DNA from: an uncultured Eubacteriales bacterium
Lineage (GTDB): Bacteria; Bacillota; Clostridia; Christensenellales; Borkfalkiaceae
Assembly (NCBI GenBank): GCA_902766475.1
Contig: CACXDQ010000230.1
Location: forward strand, 1-6,513
Direction of reading: 5' to 3'
DNA length: 6,513 nucleotides
Shown here: positions 1 through 5,973 of the stretch, piece after piece
How positions within the stretch are numbered: position 1 is the first letter of the stretch
Layout of the letters: every line of letters starts with the position of its first letter
Notes under the pieces: model-generated
Databases searched by the model: none
Seen by the model: the letters and a program-made list of their open reading frames with translations, nothing else
Told to the model about the DNA's origin: nothing
Position numbers and translations under genes: made by a program

Positions 1-464
1 CTCATCACCTTCTGCGTGAGGCTGCCTTTGAGCGAATAGACGGGCACGATACCCTTTAAGCGGACGTTTCTGTCCATCGGCTCGAAAGAGGGGCTGGTGA
101 GCGAAATACCGCCGAAATTGCTCTTTACTCTGCCGTAAAAGAGGTATTCCACCCCGACTTTCAGCTGACTTGCAACGTATGGCTGATTGAACCAGATCAC
201 GGTGAAGCACTGCATGCCCTGTTCGACGACGGCTCTCACGCATTTGAGCCGCCTTGCCGACAAAAAGACGGCGGGCTTCGTCATAACGGTGCCGTAAGTC
301 AAAACTATTTCGTTGTTATAGCACTGCTCCAAGGGGAGAGTTTTGGTGAGGTCAAGATAATTTCTCGGAAATTTCTTTATGAGGTCCTCTGGGCTGAAAA
401 CGCCCATTTTATTGAGATCCGCCTCTCTCTTGTCGCTGATGCCCTTTATGTCTTTAAGCTGCAT
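1..464 (-). CDS. recG: ATP-dependent DNA helicase RecG, N-terminal 154 residues (runs off the left edge)
   Basis: RecG remodels stalled replication forks and branched recombination intermediates. Only the N-terminal part is present: the region leading into the wedge (OB-fold) domain and most of that domain, before any helicase motif. What I see: an opening helix-hairpin-helix-like stretch LKDIKGISDKREADLNKMGV followed by SPEDLIKKFPRNYLDL (residues 3-38), then a beta-rich block with TVIWFNQPYVASQLKVG, YLFYGRVK, and finally PVYSLKGSLTQKVM. All of these align by eye with Bacillota RecG (compare FNRPYLKKKL and the PVYS...T.K.MR motif). The start is the ATG at 464. It has no Shine-Dalgarno sequence, and a strong -10 box lies only 6 nt upstream, so translation is probably from a leaderless transcript. 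The next in-frame Met (residue 20) would cut into the conserved region and also lacks a ribosome binding site. A terminator separates it from rpmB upstream. Confidence 0.93.
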   Translation of the reverse strand, partial: MQLKDIKGISDKREADLNKMGVFSPEDLIKKFPRNYLDLTKTLPLEQCYNNEIVLTYGTVMTKPAVFLSARRLKCVRAVVEQGMQCFTVIWFNQPYVASQLKVGVEYLFYGRVKSNFGGISLTSPSFEPMDRNVRLKGIVPVYSLKGSLTQKVM

Positions 465-470
465 GAAAGT

Positions 471-499
471 ATTATACAATATAATAAAAAAAAAGTCAA
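471..499 (-). promoter_or_regulatory. Sigma-A type promoter of recG, abutting the start codon
   Basis: On the minus strand TTGACT (499-494) is separated by exactly 17 nt from a perfect TATAAT (476-471). The hexamer is followed by ACTTTC and then ATG at 464. Counting the usual 6 nt after the -10 box places +1 on the A of the start codon. The spacer is A/T only except for one G and includes a nine-T run. Confidence 0.85.
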
Positions 500-514
500 C
501 CGCAATAAAAAAGT

Positions 515-546
515 ATGCGAAAAAGCGGAGCATTGCGCCCCGCTTT
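515..546 (-). terminator. Intrinsic terminator downstream of rpmB
   Basis: Read on the minus strand, AAAGCGGGGC (546-537) pairs with GCTCCGCTTT (531-522), 10 bp including one G-U, around a 5-nt loop GCAAT. The stem ends in a five-T run before CGC. The wobble pair becomes an A-C mismatch on the plus strand, so the hairpin is better formed in minus-strand RNA. It lies 84 nt beyond the rpmB stop and before the recG promoter, insulating recG from rpmB transcription. Confidence 0.75.
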
Positions 547-572
547 CCCGCAAAACAATGAAATTGACAAAC

Positions 573-586
573 TGACCTTTCGGTCA
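573..586. repeat. Small perfect hairpin between rpmB and its terminator
   Basis: TGACC (573-577) and GGTCA (582-586) form a 5-bp stem around TTTC. There is no T tract on either side, so it is not a terminator on its own. The rest of the 465-629 spacer is accounted for by the recG promoter, the terminator and the CGCCG repeats. Confidence 0.3.
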
Positions 587-603
587 AGGATAAACCGATA
601 TAA

Positions 604-626
604 CGCCGAAATACGGCGCATCGCCG
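604..626 (-). repeat. Alternating CGCCG/CGGCG hairpin-forming repeats just after rpmB
   Basis: CGCCG (604-608), CGGCG (614-618) and CGCCG (622-626) lie in tandem, so the middle copy can pair with either neighbour (loops of 5 or 3 nt). The outer copies are part of direct repeats CGCCGAAAT. The element starts 4 nt after the rpmB stop codon on the minus strand. It lacks a T tract and may be an mRNA 3'-end stabilising structure; the function is inferred only. Confidence 0.45.
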
Positions 627-629
627 AAA

Positions 630-812
630 TTATACCCTCTTTACGCTTTTAAGACAACGCGTGCAGATGTATTCAGAAGTAACGACGCCTTCGTTTACAA
701 CTCTGACCTTCTGAACGTTTGCGTTGTAAGAGCGTGGCGTCTTACGGTTACTGTGGCTCACCTTATTGCCGGACAACTTTGCCTTTCCGCAAATGCTGCA
801 AACTCTTGACAT
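630..812 (-). CDS. rpmB: 50S ribosomal protein bL28, zinc-ribbon (four-cysteine) form
   Basis: Structural protein of the large ribosomal subunit. The 60-residue length and the sequence SRVCSICGK...GNKVSHSNRKTPR...NVQKVRVV are diagnostic for bL28. Two cysteine pairs are intact, C5-x-x-C8 and C50-x-x-C53, so this is the zinc-binding (C+) version rather than the cysteine-free paralogue some bacteria induce under zinc limitation. The start ATG at 812 has a GGAGG (823-819) with 6-nt spacing. It is transcribed away from yloU; rpmB next to yloU-fakA is a common arrangement in Bacillota. An extended -10 promoter lies 82 nt upstream of the start, leaving a leader that can fold. Confidence 0.97.
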   Translation of the reverse strand: MSRVCSICGKAKLSGNKVSHSNRKTPRSYNANVQKVRVVNEGVVTSEYICTRCLKSVKRV

Positions 813-839
813 ATCACACCTCCAAATATTTTAGATACC

Positions 840-877
840 GCACATTGCGCTTACCGAAAAAGGGGCGCAAGGCGTGC
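840..877 (-). promoter_or_regulatory. Potential stem-loop in the rpmB 5' leader
   Basis: In minus-strand RNA, GCAC (877-874) then TTGCGC (870-865) can pair with GCGCAA (850-845) then GTGC (843-840). This gives a 10-bp two-segment stem with a small asymmetric internal loop and a 14-nt terminal loop. It lies between the inferred start of transcription (about 894) and the SD (823-819), which it leaves free. Leaders of ribosomal protein genes often carry autoregulatory structures, but I do not recognise this one as a named family. Confidence 0.4.
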
Positions 878-953
878 ATACACAAAATCAAAGCATAGAT
901 ACTATATCACAAATTTAATTCAAATGCAACTGATTTCAGCCATTTTTCGGTAA
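851..953. repeat. 11-bp perfect inverted repeat flanking the rpmB promoter
   Basis: TTACCGAAAAA (851-861) and its exact reverse complement TTTTTCGGTAA (943-953) bracket the rpmB promoter. One copy is upstream of the -35 and the other is inside the leader, in the loop of the stem above. The spacing (81 bp between arms) is too long for one ordinary dimer site but could serve looping, or be chance in AT-rich DNA. Confidence 0.5.
901..929 (-). promoter_or_regulatory. Extended -10 promoter of rpmB
   Basis: On the minus strand TTGCAT (929-924), a 17-nt spacer and TATAGT (906-901) preceded by TGA, giving the TGn extended -10 element. Predicted +1 near 894, 82 nt before the rpmB ATG. Confidence 0.75.
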
Positions 954-974
954 AAAAAGATTGAAATTTTATTT

Positions 975-1002
975 AAGGGTAGAAAAATGGGTGAAAACCC
1001 TT
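975..1002. repeat. Inverted repeat AAGGGT/ACCCTT overlapping the yloU -35 box
   Basis: AAGGGT (975-980) and ACCCTT (997-1002) are inverted, and a second GGGT (989-992) forms a tight GGGT-GAAA-ACCC hairpin with the same right arm. The right arm overlaps the first 2 nt of the -35 hexamer. It could be an operator; no cognate regulator is identifiable. Confidence 0.3.
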
Positions 1003-1029
1003 GCCAAAATGTCAAAAATATTGTAAAAT
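1001..1029 (+). promoter_or_regulatory. Promoter of the yloU-fakA operon
   Basis: TTGCCA (1001-1006), a 17-nt spacer, TAAAAT (1024-1029). Predicted +1 near 1036 gives a leader of only about 15 nt, just enough for the AAGGAG ribosome binding site (1039-1044). Confidence 0.7.
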
Positions 1030-1050
1030 AACCTTGACAAGGAGAATGTT

Positions 1051-1401
1051 ATGCCGGTAACCACTTCAAACATCTATGGAAAAATTTCAGTATCGGACGA
1101 CGCCATCGCAAAGGTGGCTGCTCATGCTGCGCTCGAATGTTACGGCATTGTGGAAATGGTTTCGAGGAAGTTTTCCGACAGCGTGTCCGATCTCATTAAA
1201 AAAGGCCCGAGCGGCAAGGGCGTTAAAGTTACCACGTCGAGCGATCGTATCTTTATAGACGTACACGTCATAATCAAATTCGGCGTTTCCATCTCCGCTG
1301 TTGCAGATTCGCTTAAAAATGCTGTTAAATATAAAGTAGAACAGTTTACGGGCATGATAGTTGATACCGTAAACGTAAATATCGTGGGCGTTAAGTTATA
1401 A
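1051..1401 (+). CDS. yloU: Asp23/YloU (DUF322) family envelope-stress-associated protein
   Basis: Small protein of 116 residues, close to the usual 110-130 of the Asp23/Gls24 family. Recognisable family features in order: YGKISVSDDAIAKVAAHAA (residues 9-27), CYGIVEMVS (30-38), a central variable stretch, VHVIIKFGVSISAVADSL, and the C-terminal block VKYKVEQFTGM...VNVNIVGVKL. This matches B. subtilis YloU closely by eye. The family is linked to cell-envelope homeostasis, and members are often encoded beside fakA; the biochemical role is not settled. No signal peptide or membrane segment is visible, so it is cytoplasmic. The ATG is preceded by AAGGAG with 6-nt spacing. It is the first gene of a two-gene operon, with fakA starting 66 nt downstream. 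Confidence 0.93.
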   Translation: MPVTTSNIYGKISVSDDAIAKVAAHAALECYGIVEMVSRKFSDSVSDLIKKGPSGKGVKVTTSSDRIFIDVHVIIKFGVSISAVADSLKNAVKYKVEQFTGMIVDTVNVNIVGVKL

Positions 1402-1410
1402 CGCCTTTTT

Positions 1411-1445
1411 CACGGCGGCGCACAACGGGTGCGCTCTTGTCCGTG
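1411..1445 (+). repeat. Intercistronic hairpin between yloU and fakA
   Basis: GCGCAC (1418-1423) and GTGCGC (1429-1434) form a perfect 6-bp stem around AACGG. CACGG (1411-1415) and CCGTG (1441-1445) can extend it outward after an asymmetric internal loop. No T tract follows, so it should not terminate. It ends 6 nt before the fakA SD and could affect processing, stability or relative translation of the two genes. Confidence 0.5.
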
Positions 1446-1467
1446 CTTTTCGGAGGATAATTTCAAA

Positions 1468-3111
1468 ATGCAAAAAAATATAAACGGCGCCGCTTTTACC
1501 AGAATGGTAATGGGTGCGTCGGCTAATCTTGACCTCAACAGGGAGCTTATAGACTCTCTGAACGTTTTCCCTGTTCCCGACGGAGATACGGGCACAAACA
1601 TGGGGCTGACGATGCAGTCTGCCGTAAGGGAATTAAAGGCTTGCAAGAGCAATTCTCTCCCCGAGCTTTGCGACGCAGTGTCCAAGGGCGCTTTGAAGGG
1701 CGCAAGGGGCAATTCGGGCGTTATCACCTCGCAGATTTTCAGAGGTATATGTCAAGTTCTTAAAGAAGTTAATTCGGCGGACGTAAAGACGTTCGCAAAG
1801 GCGCTCAAAAACGCCACGGATATAGCTTACGGCGCCGTTTCCATACCTAAGGAAGGAACTATCCTCACCGTTTGCAGAATGATGAGCGAACACGCTCAGT
1901 CCATCGCCGGAAAGACAAAGGATATAGAGAGCTTTTTGACGGAAGTCATCGAAAAGGGCGAAGAGGCGTTGAAGCTCACCCCGGAACTTCTTCCCGTCCT
2001 CAAAAAAGCGGGCGTAGTCGATTCGGGCGGAATGGGGCTCGTAACTATAATGAAGGGCATGTACAAGGGCTTTATCGGCGAGAAGATAGCCGTTGCCGAG
2101 CCAGAAGAAACGGAAGTTAAACCCGAAGTTTCAGGCTCGGTCGAACATGCCGACATAATAAACCTCGGAACGATAGAATTCGGCTATTGCACTGAGTTTT
2201 TCATAATCAACTTAAAGAAGAAAACTACCCTTGCCGACATCGACAGATTGAGAGAATATCTCATGAGCATCGGCGACAGCGTTCTCGTTATAGGCGATCT
2301 GGAATTCGTCAAAGTCCACGTCCACACCAACAACCCGGGGCAAGCGATCACGAAAGCTCTTCAACTCGGCGAGGTAGACAAGGTAAAGATAGAAAACATG
2401 CTCGAACAGAACAGAGCGCTCATAAAGAAGTACGAAGCCGAGAAGAAAGAGATGGGTATGCTTTCCATCTGCTCGGGCGACGGGCTTACGGCTCTTTTCA
2501 AGGACATCAACGTTGACAGAGTTATCGAGGGCGGACAGACGATGAACCCCTCGGCGCAAGACATTGCGGACGCAATAATTCAGATAAATGCGGAAAATAT
2601 TTTCGTATTCCCAAACAACAAGAACATAATTTTAGCGGCGGAACAATCAAAATCGCTCGTCGAGGGCAAGAAGATACACGTTATCCCGACGAAGAATATT
2701 CCGCAAGGCATAGCGGCGGCGCTCGCATTCAACCCCGACCTTCCCGCCGATCAGAACCTCATCAACATGCTTCACGAGATGGACAACGTTACGGCAGGTC
2801 AGATAACCTATGCAATAAGAAGCACGAAGATAGACGGTTTCAGCTTAAATAAGGGCGACATAATAGGTCTTGACAACAAGAAGATACTTGCAAAGGGCAA
2901 GAGCGGCGAGATAGACAAGGTTGCCGTCGCCCTCATCGAAAAGCTTAAAGACTCTTCGCACTCACTCATCAATCTCTATTACGGAATGGACGTAAAGAAA
3001 GAAGATGCGGAAGCTCTTCAAGCAAAACTTCAACAGAAATATCCCGATTTAGACGTAGAACTTTTCTACGGCGGTCAAGCGATATACTATTACATAGTTT
3101 CGCTTGAATGA
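1468..3111 (+). CDS. fakA: Fatty acid kinase catalytic subunit FakA (YloV, DhaL-domain kinase)
   Basis: FakA phosphorylates exogenous fatty acids presented by a FakB (DegV-family) carrier, giving acyl-phosphate for phospholipid synthesis. I choose the ATG at 1468 (547 residues, close to B. subtilis YloV) because GGAGG (1452-1456) precedes it and the protein then begins like its homologues; an in-frame GTG at 1429 has no ribosome binding site. Domains: N-terminal DhaL nucleotide-binding domain (about 1-200) with NVFPVPDGDTGTNM (32-45, D38 and D40 probably bind Mg), GARGNSG (78-84), KEGTILTV and DSGGMGL (185-191). The middle domain carries FGYCTEF (238-244) and VKVHVHTNNP (281-290), whose C241, H284 and H286 are candidate metal ligands. 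The C-terminal FakB/EDD-like domain has EGGQTMNPS (354-362), PNNKN and IPTKNIPQG (406-414), ending in GGQAIYYYIVSLE. No fakB lies in this window, which is normal since fakB genes are usually elsewhere. Confidence 0.95.
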   Translation: MQKNINGAAFTRMVMGASANLDLNRELIDSLNVFPVPDGDTGTNMGLTMQSAVRELKACKSNSLPELCDAVSKGALKGARGNSGVITSQIFRGICQVLKEVNSADVKTFAKALKNATDIAYGAVSIPKEGTILTVCRMMSEHAQSIAGKTKDIESFLTEVIEKGEEALKLTPELLPVLKKAGVVDSGGMGLVTIMKGMYKGFIGEKIAVAEPEETEVKPEVSGSVEHADIINLGTIEFGYCTEFFIINLKKKTTLADIDRLREYLMSIGDSVLVIGDLEFVKVHVHTNNPGQAITKALQLGEVDKVKIENMLEQNRALIKKYEAEKKEMGMLSICSGDGLTALFKDINVDRVIEGGQTMNPSAQDIADAIIQINAENIFVFPNNKNIILAAEQSKSLVEGKKIHVIPTKNIPQGIAAALAFNPDLPADQNLINMLHEMDNVTAGQITYAIRSTKIDGFSLNKGDIIGLDNKKILAKGKSGEIDKVAVALIEKLKDSSHSLINLYYGMDVKKEDAEALQAKLQQKYPDLDVELFYGGQAIYYYIVSLE

Positions 3112-3132
3112 TCTTAATAAATCGCTTATAAT

Positions 3133-3181
3133 AAAGTAAAAAGCGCACGTCGGCTATTTGCCGACGTGCGCTTTTTACTTT
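3133..3181. terminator. Bidirectional intrinsic terminator between fakA and the ABC transporter operon
   Basis: A perfect 22-bp stem (3133-3154 with 3160-3181) around TATTT. The core is GCGCACGTCGGC and its complement, flanked by A5 on one side and T5 on the other, so both strands give a GC-rich stem followed by a T run. It lies 21 nt after the fakA stop and 17 nt after the ATPase stop, serving the two convergent operons. Confidence 0.93.
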
Positions 3182-3198
3182 GTGAAACCGACTGTCTT

Positions 3199-3969
3199 TT
3201 ACAAATTCATCACGTCGCCGTTTGAGTCGGCGAACAATTTCAAAAGGTCGTTTACCGTAAGTTTTTTCTTCTCTTCTCCCGACGCCGAGAACACTATTTT
3301 GCCCTCGTCCATCATAATCAGCTTGTTGCCGAAACGGAGAGCGTCACGCATGTTGTGAGTTATCATTATCGCCGTCTGCTTTTCGGTAACCTTAGCCGTG
3401 AGGTCTAAGACCTTTGCCGCCGTCTTAGGATCGAGCGCCGCCGTGTGTTCGTCCAAAAGCAAAATTTCGGGCTTGTGCATAGTCGCCATAAGCAGAGTGA
3501 GCGCTTGCCTCTGTCCGCCGGACAGGAGCGACACCTTCTGCGTCATTCTGTCCTCAAGCCCCAGCCCGAGCGAAGCGACAAGCTCTTTATACCTCTTGTC
3601 GTCGCCCTTTTTCATTCCGAATTTAAGCCCACGGCTCTTGCCCCGTCTGTCCGCAACGGCGAGATTTTCAAGTACGGTCATATCCGCCGCCGTGCCCTTC
3701 ATAGGGTCCTGAAACACCCTCGAAATATATTCCGCCCTCTTAAAGTCGGGGCGCTTGGTGATGTCCTTACCGCCCAAAACAATTTTTCCCCCGTCGACGG
3801 GCAAAGCGCCGGCGATCACGTTTAAAAGCGTGCTTTTGCCCGAGCCGTTGCCGCCTATTATCGTGAGGAAATCGCCCTCTTCGAGCGTGAGGCTCACACC
3901 GCTTAATGCGACCTTTTCGTTTGCGGTGCGTGCGTTGAATATCTTCGTAATATCTTTAAGTTCCAGCAT
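3199..3969 (-). CDS. ABC transporter ATP-binding protein of the TrpXYZ class (COG1101-like)
   Basis: Cytoplasmic ATPase that powers the importer encoded by the two genes upstream. All ABC motifs are intact in the 256 residues: Walker A GGNGSGKST (39-47), Q-loop Q87 in VFQDP, signature LSGGQ (149-153), Walker B ILLLDE (169-174), D-loop AALD (177-180) and H-loop H205 in MITHNM. The sequence after Walker B reads DEHTAALDP with His where most ABC ATPases have Pro; this DEHTAALDP form is typical of the family paired with this permease type. The start ATG follows the permease stop codon with no gap, and its GGAGGG ribosome binding site (3982-3977) lies inside the permease gene, implying translational coupling. 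It is the last gene of the operon, before the shared terminator. Confidence 0.95.
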   Translation of the reverse strand: MLELKDITKIFNARTANEKVALSGVSLTLEEGDFLTIIGGNGSGKSTLLNVIAGALPVDGGKIVLGGKDITKRPDFKRAEYISRVFQDPMKGTAADMTVLENLAVADRRGKSRGLKFGMKKGDDKRYKELVASLGLGLEDRMTQKVSLLSGGQRQALTLLMATMHKPEILLLDEHTAALDPKTAAKVLDLTAKVTEKQTAIMITHNMRDALRFGNKLIMMDEGKIVFSASGEEKKKLTVNDLLKLFADSNGDVMNL

Positions 3970-4941
3970 TTATACGCCCTCCGCACCGCCGCCCGAAACT
4001 TCGGGCTGTCTTTTCTTGCCCTTTTTGTGTTTGGGCGCAAATCTCTTCGCCGCAAGCACGGCGAGAATTATCACCGCCGAAATGAGTTTCAAATCGTCCA
4101 TCGTCAAAAACGTTACGAGCTGAATTGCGAGCGACAAAACCACTCTGTATATAACGCTCCCTAAAATGACCGCCGCAAGTTTAGCCCCGAACGGAAAACT
4201 TTCCCTCGTTACCGCTTCGCCCAAAACCACGCCGGCAAGCCCGATAACTATCGCTCCCGTACCCATATTGGCGGTAGCGCCCGTGTTTATCTGCGCAAGC
4301 AGACTTCCCGAAAGCGCCGCAAGCCCGTTTGATATCGCAAGTGCGACGATTATATCTCTGTCGGTATTTATGCCCTGCGCCCGAGCCATTGCCGGGTTGC
4401 AGCCCGTAGCCCTTACCGAATATCCGGCTCTCGTCTTGAAAAAGAGGTATATAATGCCCAGAGAACACGCCACGAACAGCCCCGAAATTACTATATCGGC
4501 AATAATCGACGTTGCGCCGAAAGACCGCATAAACAGATATTTGAGCGTGGGCTTGTTCAAGAGGGCGAGGCTCGCCCTGTTGCCGAGAACGTGTATATTG
4601 ACGGAATACAGCGCAAACATAGTGAGTATGCCGGCAAGTATCGCCGGAATTTTGAGTTTGGTGTGCATGATAGCGGTTATCGCCCCCGAAGCCGCACCGC
4701 AAAGCACGGCAACGAGCATAGTCAGCCATATCGGCACTCCGGCGACCGTCATTGCCGCCGTAACCGTTCCGCCGAGCGCAAGCGTGCCCTCGACCGACAT
4801 ATCCGCAACGTTAAGCACCTTGAACGAGATAAATACGCCTATCGTCAATATTCCCCAGACAAAGCCTTCGGCTACGCTGCCCGGCAACACGTTTATTGCC
4901 GAGGCAAGCACCGAAGCGAGTAAGTTTTGCATGCAATACAT
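3970..4941 (-). CDS. ABC transporter permease of the TrpXYZ class (COG4120, BPD_transp_2 family)
   Basis: Membrane component of an amino-acid-type importer, 323 residues, about eight or nine hydrophobic segments (roughly 22-40, 54-68, 70-92, 98-118, 146-168, 196-217, 226-244, 252-270 and 286-298). The cytoplasmic loop YSVRATGCNPAMARAQGINT (174-193) is the hallmark coupling region that contacts the ATPase. The tail after residue 299 is strongly basic (KRFAPKHKKGKKR), as expected for a cytoplasmic C-terminus, then Gly-rich. The ATG at 4941 sits 1 nt after the stop of the binding protein and has GGAG (4951-4948) at 6-nt spacing; a second Met at codon 4 has a poorer distance. Substrate specificity cannot be read from the permease. 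The operon leader suggests tyrosine/phenylalanine. Confidence 0.94.
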   Translation of the reverse strand: MYCMQNLLASVLASAINVLPGSVAEGFVWGILTIGVFISFKVLNVADMSVEGTLALGGTVTAAMTVAGVPIWLTMLVAVLCGAASGAITAIMHTKLKIPAILAGILTMFALYSVNIHVLGNRASLALLNKPTLKYLFMRSFGATSIIADIVISGLFVACSLGIIYLFFKTRAGYSVRATGCNPAMARAQGINTDRDIIVALAISNGLAALSGSLLAQINTGATANMGTGAIVIGLAGVVLGEAVTRESFPFGAKLAAVILGSVIYRVVLSLAIQLVTFLTMDDLKLISAVIILAVLAAKRFAPKHKKGKKRQPEVSGGGAEGV

Positions 4942-4942
4942 T

Positions 4943-5926
4943 TCATTCTCCGTACTTAGCTTTTATATTGTCAACTTGTTCTTTCGTCAAACCGAGAGCC
5001 GAGATCGCTTGCTCGGAAATGTCGAGCGCCATTGCGCCCTTATAGATCTGATGCCTTTCCTCTTCCGTGAGCGTCTTGCCCGAAATGAGAGAAATAACTA
5101 TATCCGCCGTCTGTCTGCCCAATATCTCATAGCTTATGGAAAGCGTCGCCCAACCGCCGCCCGAGATCATTCCGCTTTCGCCGACGACAAGGGGCAAATT
5201 GCGCTCGTTTGCGGCGACAACTGCGCCTATATTAGCCGCTATCGTGTTGTCGGTGGGGATATAAATTGCGTCGGCGTCTTCGGAAATCGACCTTACCGTC
5301 GCCTGAATGGCGTTTACGTCGGTAACCGTCTTTTCCTCATATTGTAAGCCTATTTTATCACATTCACGCTTTGCGATCTCTATCTGCGTGCGTGAGTTCG
5401 GCTCTTCGGCGCTGAATAAAAACGCAACTTTTTTCGCCGTGGGTTTCAAGTCTTTGATAAGGTCTATCTGCTCGGCGATGGGCTGCATGTCGCTCGTTCC
5501 GTAAACGTTGTCCAACCCCGTGAGCCTGGAAGTTTCCGCCGAAGGATCGGTAACAGCCGTGTAGAGAACTGGTATCGTCGAGGTAGCCCCCGCCGCCGCT
5601 ATCGCAACGGGCGTGGCAATCGTCAATATAAAGTCGGGCGAAGAGGCTATCGCCCCGTTTACCGCCGTCATAATATTGCTCGCCTCGCCGCCGGCGCTCT
5701 TTTGGGTGAAATTAAATTTCTTGCCGCTTTCTTTGCCCCATTCGTCGAGCCGTTCACGAAAACCCTTGTTTGCGGCGTCGAGAGCGTCGAAACGGGCGTA
5801 TTGTATTATCTGAACGTCGTATTCGCCCTTTTCGGTATCGACGCCGCCGCCCCCGCACGACGGCAAAAGTGTTATGAGCGCAAAGCTCATCACGATCGCT
5901 AAAAGCATTGAAATTATCTTTTTCAT
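4943..5926 (-). CDS. ABC transporter substrate-binding lipoprotein, TrpX class (COG2984, ABC_sub_bind)
   Basis: Extracytoplasmic receptor of the importer. The 327 residues begin with a lipoprotein signal: MKK, hydrophobic core, then LPSC with the lipidated Cys at 24 and a Gly4 linker. The mature part shows the two-lobed fold signature of the family: YDVQIIQYARFDALDAANKG with the helix after it, FILTIATPVAIAAAG, PVLYTAVTDPSA, KKVAFLFSAEEPNS, ADAIYIPTDNTIAANI, LPLVVGESGMISGGGWATLSISY. A relative from Streptococcus pneumoniae binds tryptophan, and the family as a whole covers aromatic and other small ligands. I start at the ATG at 5926 because GAGGAG (5938-5933) precedes it with 6-nt spacing and the signal peptide begins there; the frame is open 10 codons further upstream to a TTG, but that would add charged residues before the signal. 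First structural gene of the operon, preceded by the attenuator. The Tyr/Phe-rich leader peptide makes tyrosine the best substrate guess. Confidence 0.94.
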   Translation of the reverse strand: MKKIISMLLAIVMSFALITLLPSCGGGGVDTEKGEYDVQIIQYARFDALDAANKGFRERLDEWGKESGKKFNFTQKSAGGEASNIMTAVNGAIASSPDFILTIATPVAIAAAGATSTIPVLYTAVTDPSAETSRLTGLDNVYGTSDMQPIAEQIDLIKDLKPTAKKVAFLFSAEEPNSRTQIEIAKRECDKIGLQYEEKTVTDVNAIQATVRSISEDADAIYIPTDNTIAANIGAVVAANERNLPLVVGESGMISGGGWATLSISYEILGRQTADIVISLISGKTLTEEERHQIYKGAMALDISEQAISALGLTKEQVDNIKAKYGE

Positions 5927-5938
5927 TGTTTTCTCCTC

Positions 5939-5956
5939 TTGCGGAATTTTCCGCAA
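5939..5956 (-). repeat. Palindromic hairpin adjoining the SD of the binding-protein gene
   Basis: TTGCGGAA and TTCCGCAA form 8-nt arms around two A's on the minus strand (as RNA, a 6-bp stem UUGCGG/CCGCAA with a 6-nt loop). The 3' arm ends one base before the GAGGAG ribosome binding site. It lies downstream of the attenuator, so it is part of every read-through message; it could shield the mRNA 5' end or tune initiation. Confidence 0.5.
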
Positions 5957-5973
5957 ATAAAAATTTTATATAT

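Noticed and set aside
379..561. Short plus-strand ORF over the recG start region
   Set aside because: Antisense to the conserved recG N-terminus and its promoter, without ribosome binding site or recognisable protein.
564..594. Possible plus-strand promoter starting with TTGACA at 564
   Set aside because: The best -10 match (GATAAA) needs a 19-nt spacer, and no plus-strand gene follows before the yloU promoter.
814..879. A 21-codon ORF in the rpmB leader (minus strand, ending 1 nt before the rpmB ATG)
   Set aside because: No Shine-Dalgarno before its ATG, no biased residue run beyond a basic composition, and it reads through the leader stem and the rpmB SD; probably chance.
1429..1467. Upstream GTG start extending fakA by 13 codons
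   Set aside because: No ribosome binding site, it falls inside the intercistronic hairpin, and the ATG at 1468 has GGAGG and matches the usual N-terminus.
4166..5347. Plus-strand 393-codon open frame opposite the permease and binding-protein genes
   Set aside because: It is antisense to two confidently identified genes with intact family motifs, low-complexity in composition (Ala, Ser, Pro, Ile rich), and has no homologue-like motif; a codon-bias shadow.
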